Assembly: GCF_042140245.1 (NCBI RefSeq)
Contig: NZ_CP159483.1
Location: 558,001 to 622,000 of the forward strand
Direction of reading: 5' to 3'
DNA: 64,000 nucleotides
DNA from: MH13 sp042140245
Lineage (GTDB): Bacteria; Pseudomonadota; Alphaproteobacteria; Rhizobiales; MH13
The position numbers were made by a program, and so were the translations under genes. The notes beneath the pieces are model-generated. The model worked only from the letters and a program-made list of their open reading frames with translations. It did not search any database and was not told the origin of the DNA. Below are positions 25,511-33,852 of the stretch, in pieces. The first letter of the stretch is position 1; every line of letters begins with the position of its first letter.

Positions 25511-26167
25511 TTAGCTGCTTTGCTGGTCACCTGTGTCGGTCCATCTGGCGTCATAATGGGATCCATCGCAGAATGGTTTGTTCTTCGACAATCCACATCG
25601 GCAGAGCGAGTATTTGGTCTTGCTTGCGCCAACACCGTTGAATTCGGCTTCAAGGGCCAGATTGGTTACGTGATAGGGACCGTTCGGCTCTATGCTGATC
25701 GACACATCACCGGTGGTCAGATGCTGTTCGTGTGCGTTCCCAACAGAAACGCGCAAAGCCCCCGACGGACAGGCCGCCATCACATCAAGGATTTCGTCGA
25801 GCTTTCCACCATCGGGTTGGACCCAAGGCTTCTCGCGCGGATCAAAGACCGATCCGGCACGAGCCTGACACTGTGCGGCATGGGTGCACAGAACAGGGGT
25901 GTAGCTGATGGTAACATCAACGCCGTCGGCAACGCCTGAATAGGTGACCGCAGCATTGCGTAGATTGCTGTGATCTGGCGCGCTTTTGAAGCCCGCCTTG
26001 GAATGGCTGCCATCGCAGAAGGGCTTGTTGGCTGATGCTCCGCAGCGACACAGCGCTATCATCGGTTTGGGCTGTGACGTTTCGCCCGTCGCATCGGTAA
26101 CGCCAGGGCCATTGGCAACCAGCAGTGGGCCATCTTCTTTCAAGGATATGGTTGGGGTGTCAGTCAT
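25511..26167 (-). CDS. CDGSH iron-sulfur protein with central 4Fe-4S domain
   Basis: A 218-residue soluble protein with two complete CDGSH motifs of pattern CxC-x8-CDGSH: CRCGASANKPFCDGSH at about 40-55 and CRCGLSKNKPFCDGSH near the C-terminus, each expected to hold a redox-active 2Fe-2S cluster ligated by three Cys and one His. Between them lies a divergent 4Fe-4S (Fer4_19-like) domain with CTHAAQCQ and CPSGALR. This three-cluster layout is known in bacteria, with unknown partners. ATG 26167 is used; 26176 is in frame. It follows the membrane-protein gene by 24 bases on the same strand, so both may answer to the divergent MarR regulator. Confidence 0.9.
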   Translation of the reverse strand: MTDTPTISLKEDGPLLVANGPGVTDATGETSQPKPMIALCRCGASANKPFCDGSHSKAGFKSAPDHSNLRNAAVTYSGVADGVDVTISYTPVLCTHAAQCQARAGSVFDPREKPWVQPDGGKLDEILDVMAACPSGALRVSVGNAHEQHLTTGDVSISIEPNGPYHVTNLALEAEFNGVGASKTKYSLCRCGLSKNKPFCDGSHYDARWTDTGDQQSS

Positions 26168-26191
26168 CGCCCTCATCCGCCATACATTGCT

Positions 26192-26638
26192 TTATCCGGC
26201 TGCCTCGGATCGGTTGATCCACCATAGCGGCACACTGAGCAGTATGGCTGAGGCGGAGACTAGTGTCATGACGGTGCCAGGGACAAAGTTCACGAAGCCG
26301 CCCAGATCCATGAAGATGAAGTAGCCAACATCGGTAACGCCACCGACAATGGCTGCTGTCCAAATGGCGGTGAGGTTGGCCCGCCAGATAAAGATGGCTG
26401 CGATCAGTGTGTACGTACCAATCCAAAGCAGGTTGAAACCGTGCTGATTGAGGACAGCGCCAACGGCGGGATGGTAATCGCCAGCCAGAAGGGCTGGGTC
26501 CACAGCATCGGCGATGCCAGCGACCGACCCCGCGGTGTCTTGCGTGATGGTCATCACCCCAGCGAACATATGGACCAAGCCCCATACAACCCACAGGATG
26601 GCTGCAGCTTTAAGCGCTAGCATTTGGTTCCTTGTCAT
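26192..26638 (-). CDS. Small four-helix membrane protein, unknown
   Basis: A 148-residue inner-membrane protein with about four hydrophobic segments (roughly 8-30, 62-84, 88-106, 112-138). ATG 26638 has AAGGGG about ten bases upstream. I do not recognise a named family; the length and the WGLVHMFAGVMTI start resemble small uncharacterised alphaproteobacterial membrane proteins. It is divergent from the MarR gene across a region with two matching dyads, and is followed closely by the CDGSH gene. MarR control of both is a reasonable inference. Confidence 0.7.
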   Translation of the reverse strand: MTRNQMLALKAAAILWVVWGLVHMFAGVMTITQDTAGSVAGIADAVDPALLAGDYHPAVGAVLNQHGFNLLWIGTYTLIAAIFIWRANLTAIWTAAIVGGVTDVGYFIFMDLGGFVNFVPGTVMTLVSASAILLSVPLWWINRSEAAG

Positions 26639-26700
26639 GGTCAAAACCCCTTTCTGTGATGCCTAAAGCGAGGCGGCAGAACACGTCGCTGAGGAGGTAA

Positions 26701-26739
26701 GTTGACTTTATCAACTATCATAAAGTGGACTATGTCAAC
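26701..26739. promoter_or_regulatory. Tandem MarR-type operators
   Basis: Two related 15-bp dyads: GTTGA-N5-TCAAC at 26701-26715 (perfect) and GTGGA-N5-TCAAC at 26725-26739 (one mismatch), centres 24 bp apart. The second ends ten bases before the MarR ATG. They lie between the MarR gene and the divergent membrane protein-CDGSH unit. Confidence 0.6.
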
Positions 26740-26749
26740 AAAATAAACC

Positions 26750-27160
26750 ATGCCAGATATTGAGACCGCACAACTGACTGACCGTTTTATGCGTCGCATT
26801 CATGCCCAGCTGGGCGCGCGTGCTGAGCAGTTTGACAGCCACAAGGTTGGGCCGTCTGGCGGTATCTTGTTGCTGACTCTGGCTGATATGGCCCCGGTGA
26901 AAATGCACGCACTCGTCAGTGCTATGCAGCGCGATAAATCGCAGATGACGCGAGCTGTTCAGGGACTGGAAGCCAAAGGCTTGATTGAACGGCAGGTGGA
27001 TCCCGCGGATGCGCGTGTGAACGTGCTGCTGCTCACACCACAGGGGCAAGAGGCCGTTTTGCGCATACAGGAAGCAGTTGCGCAGGTGCTGGCCGACATC
27101 CTCACCCCGCTTTCAAACGAGGAGCAGGAAACGTTGCGAGCCCTGCTGCGGCGCTTGTAG
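26750..27160 (+). CDS. MarR family transcriptional regulator
   Basis: A 136-residue winged-helix regulator. The central HTH (GGILLLTLADMAPVKMHALV, then RDKSQMTRAVQGLEAKGLIER, about 37-84) and wing RQVDPADARVNVLLLTPQG are standard MarR. Dimerising helices are at both ends. Ligand or oxidant is unknown, and there is no cysteine in the obvious sensing positions. It very probably binds the paired dyads directly upstream, repressing itself and the divergent membrane protein-CDGSH genes. Confidence 0.92.
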   Translation: MPDIETAQLTDRFMRRIHAQLGARAEQFDSHKVGPSGGILLLTLADMAPVKMHALVSAMQRDKSQMTRAVQGLEAKGLIERQVDPADARVNVLLLTPQGQEAVLRIQEAVAQVLADILTPLSNEEQETLRALLRRL

Positions 27161-27271
27161 TGCGTTGCTGGTGGGATCTGCGCGGCGGCTGCGACCTCAC
27201 ACCCATTTGAAGCGACGGTGAGCGCGCGCTAGCCTATATCGGTGTGACATTCACATCAGCACGAGGATCGT

Positions 27272-28147
27272 GTGCCAGAGTTTTCTGAAGCCACCGTTCG
27301 CCTGACCGCCTTTATCGGCATCTTCACCGCGATGGCGGTGTTTGAACAGTTTTTGCCGCGCCGGGAGCGTTTTCCAGCGCGCGGACGGCGCTGGCTGACC
27401 AATTGGGGCATGCTCATCGTCGACTCCGTCGTGTTGCGCATCCTCTTCCCAGCCGCCGCTGTGGGCGTTGCGCTGTGGGCCGAAGGGGCGGGCTTTGGCC
27501 TCTTCAATATCATCGACGTGCCGATGATCCTGGTCGTTCTGTTTGTGATCGTGTTTCTCGATTTCGCGGTCTGGCTGGAGCATGTGGTCTCACACCATTG
27601 GCCTTGGCTTTGGCGCATCCACAAAGTGCACCATGCCGATGTGGATTTGGACGTGACCAGCGCGCTGCGCTTTCATCCGCTGGAGATCATCATCTCCATG
27701 CTTTGGAAGGGCGCCTTGGTGGCCTTGCTGGGCGCGCCCGCTATCGCGGTTTTGATTTTTGAGATCATTTTGAACGGCATGGCGATGTTCAACCATTCCA
27801 ACGTGAAGCTGCCGCTTTCAATTGATCGTGTTTTGCGTCCCGCCATTGTCACACCTGACATGCACCGCATTCACCACTCCATCATTGAGCGTGAAACCAA
27901 CACCAATTACGGCTTCAACCTCTCCATTTGGGACCGTCTGTTCGGCGTCTACACGCAGGATCCGGTGATGGGCCAGCAGGGCATGACCATCGGGCTTGCC
28001 GAGCATCAAAACCGCGAGCCAACCGGCCTCATCTGGAGCCTTTTGCTGCCGTTTCGCACCTACCAAAAGGTCAATGCGCCCGATCCGCTGATGGAAGGCG
28101 AAGCGGCTAGAGCCCCAACGGATCGAGTGGAAACGCCGTCAGCATAA
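27272..28147 (+). CDS. Sterol desaturase/fatty acid hydroxylase family protein
   Basis: A 291-residue membrane di-iron oxygenase. The histidine clusters are complete: HVVSHHWPWLWRIHKVHH at about 108-125, FNHSN near 173 and MHRIHHS near 196, together with four to five hydrophobic segments. Family members hydroxylate or desaturate sterols, carotenoids, ornithine lipids or fatty acids; the substrate is unassigned. The start is GTG 27272 with GAGGA close upstream. Its 3' end overlaps the divergent-strand binding-protein gene by 41 bases (tail to tail). Confidence 0.9.
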   Translation: MPEFSEATVRLTAFIGIFTAMAVFEQFLPRRERFPARGRRWLTNWGMLIVDSVVLRILFPAAAVGVALWAEGAGFGLFNIIDVPMILVVLFVIVFLDFAVWLEHVVSHHWPWLWRIHKVHHADVDLDVTSALRFHPLEIIISMLWKGALVALLGAPAIAVLIFEIILNGMAMFNHSNVKLPLSIDRVLRPAIVTPDMHRIHHSIIERETNTNYGFNLSIWDRLFGVYTQDPVMGQQGMTIGLAEHQNREPTGLIWSLLLPFRTYQKVNAPDPLMEGEAARAPTDRVETPSA

Positions 28148-29051
28148 TCGTCTCCAGTTCCCCGGACGACTCCAAGCGAATAAGTGCCGCGTTGAGCGCC
28201 TGAACAAGCTGCGACTGGCCTCGGGGAACTGCAAAGGCTAACCCCTCGCCGAAATAGCTAACCGAGAAGATTGGCTGACCGACAAAGGCGCAACAGTCAC
28301 CTGACTGATTGCCTGCAAGCCAAATGGCCAGGTCAATGCCGTCACCAAAGGCGTGACTGATATCCTCACGCCGCAACGCGCGCAGCATCGCCTGTGCGTT
28401 GGGGAAGGTTTCAATCTCAGTATCGGCATAGGCATCACGCAAAAAGGCGGCATGAGCGGTGTTTTCCACCACGCCGATGCGAGCATCGTTCAGCCAGTCT
28501 GCGCTATCACTGGTCTCGGCCACAGCGGACTGTGCGCCAACAAAACGGGCGGCAAACCGATAATAGGGCAAGGAAAAGGTGAACCGCTCCGCATTCTGTC
28601 GGGTGATGGAAAGACCGGCGGCGAGAACAAGATTGTTGGGGTCTTCCTGCGCGGCAGCCATCACCTGGTCAAACCGGCGCGCTTGCAGCGTGCACGGCAG
28701 ATCGAGCGTGTCACAGACGGCACGGATCAGATCGATATGCACGCCTGAAAGGCGTCCCGACCCGTCAAGGAAGGCAAAGGGCGGGAAATCGTCAGCGACC
28801 ACAAAGCGTAACACTGGCCCAGGCATTGGTTCAGGCAGTGCGATGCGCGCGCGCGGATTGATGAAGCGAAGATCGGACAGCCCTGCTGGCGCCTCTGAAC
28901 CCTCTTCCTGGGCGGTGCTTTCGCTGGCGCCTTCACCGTCTTGCGCTGAACTTGGCCCTGCCATTGCCAAAGGCAGCAGCAAAAGGGCGGCTAGCAGCAG
29001 AGGGCTGACTAACGCCATGCAAAAAGGGTGATGAAGAATTCGCACAGGCAT
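28107..29051 (-). CDS. Periplasmic solute-binding protein (amino-acid type, PBP2)
   Basis: An exported substrate-binding protein of the bacterial extracellular solute-binding family 3. It has a signal peptide (hydrophobic LLLAALLLLPLAMAGPSSAQ), an acidic Ser/Glu-rich linker, then the binding domain opening with LRFVVADDFPPFAFLDGSGRLSG-type sequence, whose positions are about residues 80-102, and RIGVVENTAHAAFLRD in the second lobe. Start is uncertain: ATG 29051 gives a basic n-region before the signal helix, while the frame extends to ATG 29144. No permease or ATPase gene is adjacent, so it may serve a distant ABC transporter or act as a sensor module. Confidence 0.82.
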   Translation of the reverse strand: MPVRILHHPFCMALVSPLLLAALLLLPLAMAGPSSAQDGEGASESTAQEEGSEAPAGLSDLRFINPRARIALPEPMPGPVLRFVVADDFPPFAFLDGSGRLSGVHIDLIRAVCDTLDLPCTLQARRFDQVMAAAQEDPNNLVLAAGLSITRQNAERFTFSLPYYRFAARFVGAQSAVAETSDSADWLNDARIGVVENTAHAAFLRDAYADTEIETFPNAQAMLRALRREDISHAFGDGIDLAIWLAGNQSGDCCAFVGQPIFSVSYFGEGLAFAVPRGQSQLVQALNAALIRLESSGELETIMLTAFPLDPLGL

Positions 29052-29252
29052 CCGCACGTCAGAATGGTCGAGATCAGGCTTGGGTATAGCGCTCTCTGAA
29101 GCAAGCTCAAACCGGGAATTGCGCAAAGTATAGCGTCCGGCCATCGCGCACCTAGGCAGAGACCCCGATAGCGCTCGGGTAAGAAAGGCGAGAGGCTAGC
29201 GGGCTGACCGGGGTGGGGCCTGGATCAGATCAGCTTTTTGGGGGAAGCAGGC

Positions 29253-31022
29253 ATGGGCAGCCTTTCCAGTCAGCAGAGCATGCGGGTGGCGCCGCCACCG
29301 CGCTATGCCGATGCGCAGGCGGCAGCGCGTTTGCCCATCAAACCTGACAAACCTCCCGTAACATCAGGTCCAATACCTGAAGGCTGGATGCCAGACCTGC
29401 TTGGTCCATCCTCTCGGTTGCGCGCGCTTGTGAACAAAGTTCGTTACATGCCATTGCGGCACCGCAATGGGGCACGTGGCGCTGTCTATGAGGATACACC
29501 ATCGGCGCGCGCCACAATTGCCAGACTTCGTGCGACGAATCCCAAGGCCGCTGATCTGCTTTTCCTTGCTCCGCGCGGAACGGTGCAGGCGATGTGGGCA
29601 GATGCCTTGGGCACCGATCTCACGGCGTTTTCGCAAACACACCTCTCCACCACGCAACCGGAGATGAGCGCGCGGGACACGTTTGTCCGCAGCCAAACCA
29701 TTGCCTTGGCGACCATAACGCTCTGTCTTGGTCTTTGGGCCTTGCTCGCCACGCCGAGTCTGCTGGTGATGCTGAACGGTGTGTTTGGCACTCTCTACTT
29801 CTCGGTTGGCATCGCGCGGATTTTGGCGGTGCTCACACCCATGCCTCGGCTTGCTCGCTACAAACCAATGGCAAACCGCGCCTTGGATGATGCTCTGCCA
29901 ATGTTTTCGGTGCTGATCCCGATCTACGACGAGGCAGCCATGGTGCCACAGCTCATTGCTTCCATGCGAGCGCTCGATTACCCGCCAGACAAGCTGGAAA
30001 TCCTGATTCTGACCGAAGCCGATGACGGCGCTACCTTGCAAGCATTGGCCAAGCAGAAGCTGCCTGACCACATGGCCGTGATCCGTGTGCCGCCAAGCAA
30101 ACCACGAACCAAACCCAAAGCGCTGAACTTCGCGCTACCGCTCACACGCGGTGCGTTTATCACCATTTATGATGCTGAAGATCGGCCCGAACACGACCAG
30201 TTGCGCAAGGCAGTGGCGATGTTTGAGGTATCCAAGTCCAAACACGCCTCAAAACTTGGGTGCGTTCAAGCCGCGCTTCACGTCACCAATGGGCGCGTGA
30301 ATTTTCTTACTCAGCATTTTGCACTTGAGTATATGGCCTTGTTCGATGCGTTTTTGCCGGCACTTTCGCGCTTCAACTTGCCAATTCCTTTGGGTGGAAC
30401 CTCCAATCACTTTCGCCGCTCAGCGCTCATCGAGGCCGGTGGGTGGGACCCCTACAATGTGACGGAGGATGCAGACCTTGGCATCCGCTTGGCACGCCTT
30501 GGCTACACCACGCAGATGATCAACTCGACAACCTTTGAAGAGGCGCCAACCGCCTTCAAACCTTGGATCAAACAACGGGCGCGATGGTTTAAGGGCTGGT
30601 GGCAGACTTGGCTGGTGCATATGCGCCACCCAATACGGCTGATGCACGAACTTGGGTTTGGTGGTTTTCTCGTGTTTCAAACCATCATGCTTGGCGTGCT
30701 TGTGTCCGTTCTGATTCACCCGTTCTTCCTGGGGGCTACACTCTGGGCAATGAGCGGCGTGGGCGGACCGCTCTACGCCGCTGCAACAGGGACCGGACAG
30801 GTCCTCATCACCCTTAATTTGGTCAACTTCAGTTTGGGCTACCTGTCGGTGGTGATGCTGAGCGGAGCGGGAGCAAACAGACGCAGCATGAAGGGCATTG
30901 TGCCGGTTCTTCTGTCTATCCCACTCTATTGGATTTGCCTGTCAGCGGCGGGTTTTTTGGCGTTGTGGGAGCTAATCCGCCGCCCTCACCATTGGAACAA
31001 GACACCGCACCAAGCGATCTGA
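29253..31022 (+). CDS. Family 2 processive glycosyltransferase
   Basis: A 589-residue inner-membrane glycosyltransferase. Two membrane helices (about 145-190) precede a GT2 catalytic domain: VLIPIYDEAAMVPQLIASM (N-terminal nucleotide-sugar region), the DxD-like YDAEDRPE, VTEDADLG and the QxxRW motif KQRARWFKGW, all expected of cellulose synthase/hyaluronan synthase-like processive enzymes; further membrane helices close the C-terminus. The N-terminal ~140 residues are cytosolic and not recognised in detail. ATG 29253 follows a GGGGAAG. The gene is alone, so the polysaccharide made, and any partner export protein, cannot be named. Confidence 0.9.
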   Translation: MGSLSSQQSMRVAPPPRYADAQAAARLPIKPDKPPVTSGPIPEGWMPDLLGPSSRLRALVNKVRYMPLRHRNGARGAVYEDTPSARATIARLRATNPKAADLLFLAPRGTVQAMWADALGTDLTAFSQTHLSTTQPEMSARDTFVRSQTIALATITLCLGLWALLATPSLLVMLNGVFGTLYFSVGIARILAVLTPMPRLARYKPMANRALDDALPMFSVLIPIYDEAAMVPQLIASMRALDYPPDKLEILILTEADDGATLQALAKQKLPDHMAVIRVPPSKPRTKPKALNFALPLTRGAFITIYDAEDRPEHDQLRKAVAMFEVSKSKHASKLGCVQAALHVTNGRVNFLTQHFALEYMALFDAFLPALSRFNLPIPLGGTSNHFRRSALIEAGGWDPYNVTEDADLGIRLARLGYTTQMINSTTFEEAPTAFKPWIKQRARWFKGWWQTWLVHMRHPIRLMHELGFGGFLVFQTIMLGVLVSVLIHPFFLGATLWAMSGVGGPLYAAATGTGQVLITLNLVNFSLGYLSVVMLSGAGANRRSMKGIVPVLLSIPLYWICLSAAGFLALWELIRRPHHWNKTPHQAI

Positions 31023-31094
31023 TTGCTTTCAGAATGGGCCAGTAAGCGGTTGGCCAGCGCGCGGTTGTGCCAAAGGCACAGGGCGGTGCGAACA

Positions 31095-31168
31095 TGGAGC
31101 GGGTGAAGGGAATCGAACCCTCGTCGTCAGCTTGGGAAGCTGCTGCTCTACCATTGAGCTACACCCGC
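31095..31168 (-). tRNA. tRNA-Gly (anticodon CCC)
   Basis: Read on the minus strand this is a full 74-nt cloverleaf with CCA encoded: acceptor GCGGGTG/CACCCGC, D arm GCTC/GAGC, anticodon loop TTCCCAA with CCC at 31134-31136, and T arm GAGGG-TTCGATT-CCCTT. The top pair of the anticodon stem is a G-A mismatch and the first T-stem pair is G-T. It decodes GGG. A stem-loop TGTGCC-AAA-GGCACA lies just downstream at 31066-31080 but lacks a T-run. Confidence 0.95.
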
Positions 31169-31202
31169 TTTGATCTGCTTGTGGCAGAGCCTGCCGTTTC
31201 CA

Positions 31203-31778
31203 TCAAGCGCCGTTCTGGCCAAGAATGTGTGTCAGTTGAAGTGACCAACCTTGCCCTTCGGTCGATGCTTTGCCCATCGCCTGATGGCCAAAGTAGAGAT
31301 GCAAAATCAGATCGGCTTTTTCTTGAACAGGCTGGACCGCTGCTCTCTCCCCCATCTCGCCATCATAGCGATGCAGCACCTCGGCAATCCCATCGCGCAA
31401 CTTAGACGCCATGCGGTTTGTGCGTCTACTTACTTCGCTCTGAACGGGTCCAAGTTCCACCATAGCGTTGCAGATGAAGCAGCCACGACCAGGGTCTTTG
31501 GAGTCGGAGAACAAAAGGCTGAGACAGTCAGCGGATGTAGACCCTTTGCAGTCTGCCAAAGCTTCCAACGTCCGGTCGACCACCTTTTTGTCATACTGGT
31601 CGAGTGCCGCCAGATAGGCGCTCTCCTTGTCAGTGAAGGCTTTGTAGAAACTGCCGCGCGTCAGCCCCATCGCCTTGAGAAGATCTGGCAGGTTGGTGGC
31701 CATGTAGCCCTGACGCCAGAAGATTTCCATTGCACCATCAAGGGCGGTGTCCAAATCGAAGGATCGAGGCCGTGCCAT
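31203..31778 (-). CDS. TetR family transcriptional regulator
   Basis: A 191-residue regulator with N-terminal TetR HTH: MARPRSFDLDTALDGAMEIFWRQGY (about 1-25) and LLKAMGLTRGSFYKAFTDKESAY. The ligand domain has GRGCFICNAMVELGP, a cysteine-bearing version of the common GCLLVN-type stretch, which could allow redox or electrophile sensing (inference). It diverges from the YHS-domain gene; two dyads lie in the 193-base gap. The tRNA-Gly gene lies just downstream, on the same strand. Confidence 0.92.
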   Translation of the reverse strand: MARPRSFDLDTALDGAMEIFWRQGYMATNLPDLLKAMGLTRGSFYKAFTDKESAYLAALDQYDKKVVDRTLEALADCKGSTSADCLSLLFSDSKDPGRGCFICNAMVELGPVQSEVSRRTNRMASKLRDGIAEVLHRYDGEMGERAAVQPVQEKADLILHLYFGHQAMGKASTEGQGWSLQLTHILGQNGA

Positions 31779-31804
31779 GACTGCTCCACTGGATAGGTGA
31801 GAGA

Positions 31805-31823
31805 GTGAGCATCACGTGCTCAC
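31805..31823. promoter_or_regulatory. Dyad upstream of the TetR gene
   Basis: GTGAGCA-TCACG-TGCTCAC, a perfect 7-bp inverted repeat with 5-bp spacer, 27 bases upstream of the TetR start. A fitting site for an autorepressing TetR dimer. Confidence 0.5.
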
Positions 31824-31859
31824 GGTCTGCTCGCTAACTATCACAGACTGTTGATTTGT

Positions 31860-31869
31860 ACCAATTGGT
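31860..31869. promoter_or_regulatory. Second dyad in the TetR-YHS gap
   Basis: ACCAATTGGT, a perfect 10-bp palindrome with partial extension on both sides. It lies between the divergent starts and may be the site acting on the YHS gene, or part of the TetR promoter. Confidence 0.35.
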
Positions 31870-31971
31870 TCCTAATGAAAGGATTTGCCCATTCGACGCG
31901 CGAAAGCGCCGCGAACTTTCGCAAACCCGGGGCATGCGTGTTGCTCGCCCCGATGAACAAGGAAACCTTTC

Positions 31972-32445
31972 ATGAAACACGTCAAATCTCTCCTAGCCGG
32001 TGCTGCCGTCTCTGTTGCCCTGGCCTCTTCCGCTTTGGCTGCCGGCGTTGAACTCAACGCCTCGTCCACCGGCCTCGCGCTGCAAGGCTATGATCCTGTT
32101 GCCTACTTCACGGAAGGTGAAGCAACGCCAGGCGATTGGCGGATTACTGCGAGCTACCAAGATGCGACCTATCGCTTCTCTAGCGAAGAGCACAAAGCCG
32201 CATTTGAAGCCGATCCTGAGTCCTTCCTGCCTGAGTATGGTGGCTACTGTGCTTTTGGCGCCGCCATGGGCTTCAAGTTCGATGGCGACCCCGAGCAGTG
32301 GCGCATTGTGGATGGCGAGCTTTATCTGAACATCTCCGCCGATATCCAGGAACGTTGGTTGCAAGATGTCCCCGGCTACATCGAACAAGCCGATTCAAAC
32401 TGGCCAACCATTGTTGATGTCGAACCGGCTGCTCTTCAGCAGTAA
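31972..32445 (+). CDS. Exported YHS domain protein
   Basis: A 157-residue periplasmic protein. A Sec signal (MKHVKSLLAGAAVSVALASS then ALAAG) is followed by a YHS-family domain: LQGYDPVAYFTEGEATPG, YRFSSEEHKAAFEADPESFLPEYGGYCAFGAA, at about residues 68-100. YHS domains occur in copper and other metal enzymes and P-type ATPases, but the metal-binding Cys pair of the short YHS form is only partly present here (one Cys). Function of the exported form is unknown. Divergent from the TetR gene, its likely controller. A thioredoxin-CcdA pair follows on the other strand. Confidence 0.85.
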   Translation: MKHVKSLLAGAAVSVALASSALAAGVELNASSTGLALQGYDPVAYFTEGEATPGDWRITASYQDATYRFSSEEHKAAFEADPESFLPEYGGYCAFGAAMGFKFDGDPEQWRIVDGELYLNISADIQERWLQDVPGYIEQADSNWPTIVDVEPAALQQ

Positions 32446-32471
32446 ACAGCTTCTGTCTCCGTGATAACCGA

Positions 32472-32495
32472 CCGTGGCGGCCTGGACTGCCACGG
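32472..32495. terminator. Stem-loop between the convergent YHS and thioredoxin genes
   Basis: CCGTGGC (32472-32478) and GCCACGG (32489-32495) form a perfect 7-bp stem with a 10-base loop, midway between the two convergent stops. There is no good T-run on either side, so termination by it is uncertain. Confidence 0.4.
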
Positions 32496-32521
32496 TTCCA
32501 TGCGGGCTGGTGGTCGCCCCG

Positions 32522-32944
32522 CTAAAGCCCTTTGTCCATCAAAAGCCTGATCTCCGTTGCTGACGTGCCGGCCACGATGCGACCAAGCTCCTGATTGCCT
32601 TTCAGCACCAGCAGCGTGGAGCGGCGCGGAATAGAACGGCGCACGGCCACTTCGTGGGTGCGATAGGTGTCCCAGTCAACGCGCACGAAGGTCATCGCCT
32701 GATCATAGGCAGGGTTGCTCGCCCGCAGATTGTTGACCACGCGCTCTTGGCGGCGACAGGTACCACACCAGGTGGCGGAGTAATCCACGAACACGGTGCG
32801 CCCTTCGGCCAGCGCTTCATCGATAAGGCCTGGCGTGTACTCCACGAAACCGGATGCTTGAGCTGCAGTGACACCAAGCAACGGTGAGGCAGCCAAGGCC
32901 AATGCGGAGGTTAAAAACAGACGACGGTTCAGCGGTTGGGTCAT
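32522..32944 (-). CDS. Exported thioredoxin-like protein
   Basis: A 140-residue periplasmic thiol-disulfide protein. The N-terminus NRRLFLTSALALAASPLLG is Tat-like (RR-x-F-L). The thioredoxin active site is WCGTC (59-63) within VDYSATWCGTCRRQE. The cis-proline region appears as RRSIPRRSTLLVL. The gene starts 17 bases after the ccdA-like stop, so the pair makes a complete route: CcdA takes electrons across the membrane and this protein reduces periplasmic disulfides. Targets could be apocytochrome c or a metal-site cysteine protein. Confidence 0.88.
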   Translation of the reverse strand: MTQPLNRRLFLTSALALAASPLLGVTAAQASGFVEYTPGLIDEALAEGRTVFVDYSATWCGTCRRQERVVNNLRASNPAYDQAMTFVRVDWDTYRTHEVAVRRSIPRRSTLLVLKGNQELGRIVAGTSATEIRLLMDKGL

Positions 32945-32961
32945 GGCAGTGTCTCCACGTG

Positions 32962-33675
32962 TTAGAGCGCAACAGAAAGGTCTTGCAGCCAGATGGGCAT
33001 GACATCCAATGCCCAGGCTTCGATGATATGGTGCAGGCCAAAAAACAGCATCAGCCCAACGGCAATGAAGGTGAAGCCAATGATGGGTTTGGAGCGTTCA
33101 GCAAGTCCGCGCAGGCTATCAGCGCGGGCGCGGATGGTTTCCCGAGCGCCATAGCCGAGCGCCACGATGAGCGTTGAAACGCCCGCTGCAAAAAACGTCA
33201 TGATAAGCGTCACATAACCAAGGCTTTGACCTTGTGAGGCGAGCGCAATTGCGCCGCCAAGCGTCGGACCGATACATGGCGACCAGACCATGCCAAGCAA
33301 GGCGCCACCAATAAACTGGCCACGCACATCAGAAGTATCCGTTTCCCCCATGCGCGCGCCCGCGCTGGCGGCCGGTCCGGCAGCAACCAGTTCAAAGCGT
33401 CGGGAAAAAGCCGGCACCATCAACACAGCACCAAACGCCATCATCAAAACGGCACCAATCTGCGCCAGCAGTTCAGGCGTTAGGCCAATCGCATTGCCAA
33501 AAGCCGTGACGGTCACGCCAAACACCACAAAAGAAAGGCTCATCCCGGCAGCCAGCGCAAGCGGCCCAAACCGGGAGGCGTTCAAGGCACCCACGAGCAC
33601 GATGGGCAACACCGGCAAAACGCAGGGGTTTATCAGCGTCAGCAATCCAGCAGCATAAGCGAAAATCAGCTCCAT
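32962..33675 (-). CDS. ccdA: CcdA family cytochrome c biogenesis/thiol transport protein
   Basis: A 237-residue, six-helix inner-membrane protein that moves reducing equivalents from cytosolic thioredoxin to the periplasm. Both redox cysteines are in conserved Pro-containing settings: LINPCVLPVLP in the first helix and VWSPCIGPTLGG in the fourth. ATG 33675 has AAGGAG four bases upstream; the extension to 33690 is unnecessary. It is followed directly by the exported thioredoxin gene. No other cytochrome c maturation genes are near, so the pair may work in general periplasmic thiol repair. Confidence 0.9.
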   Translation of the reverse strand: MELIFAYAAGLLTLINPCVLPVLPIVLVGALNASRFGPLALAAGMSLSFVVFGVTVTAFGNAIGLTPELLAQIGAVLMMAFGAVLMVPAFSRRFELVAAGPAASAGARMGETDTSDVRGQFIGGALLGMVWSPCIGPTLGGAIALASQGQSLGYVTLIMTFFAAGVSTLIVALGYGARETIRARADSLRGLAERSKPIIGFTFIAVGLMLFFGLHHIIEAWALDVMPIWLQDLSVAL

Positions 33676-33852
33676 ATCGCTCCTTTGCAAGCATCAAGAG
33701 CAGCGATCAAGCCGGTTGCGGTCACGTTTGCTTTACTGAGCCCTGCAAGCAGGTCGATAGGAAGTCCAACGATCACCAATCAAGACCTTGAACCAACCAT
33801 ATCGGTTACCCATAAGGCTGATGTTGATTCCGCCCGCCAGCAAGGACCCCCC

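Noticed and set aside
31095..31168. Genomic island inserted at the tRNA-Gly
   Set aside because: No integrase and no repeated tRNA 3' end were seen on either side, and flanking genes look resident.
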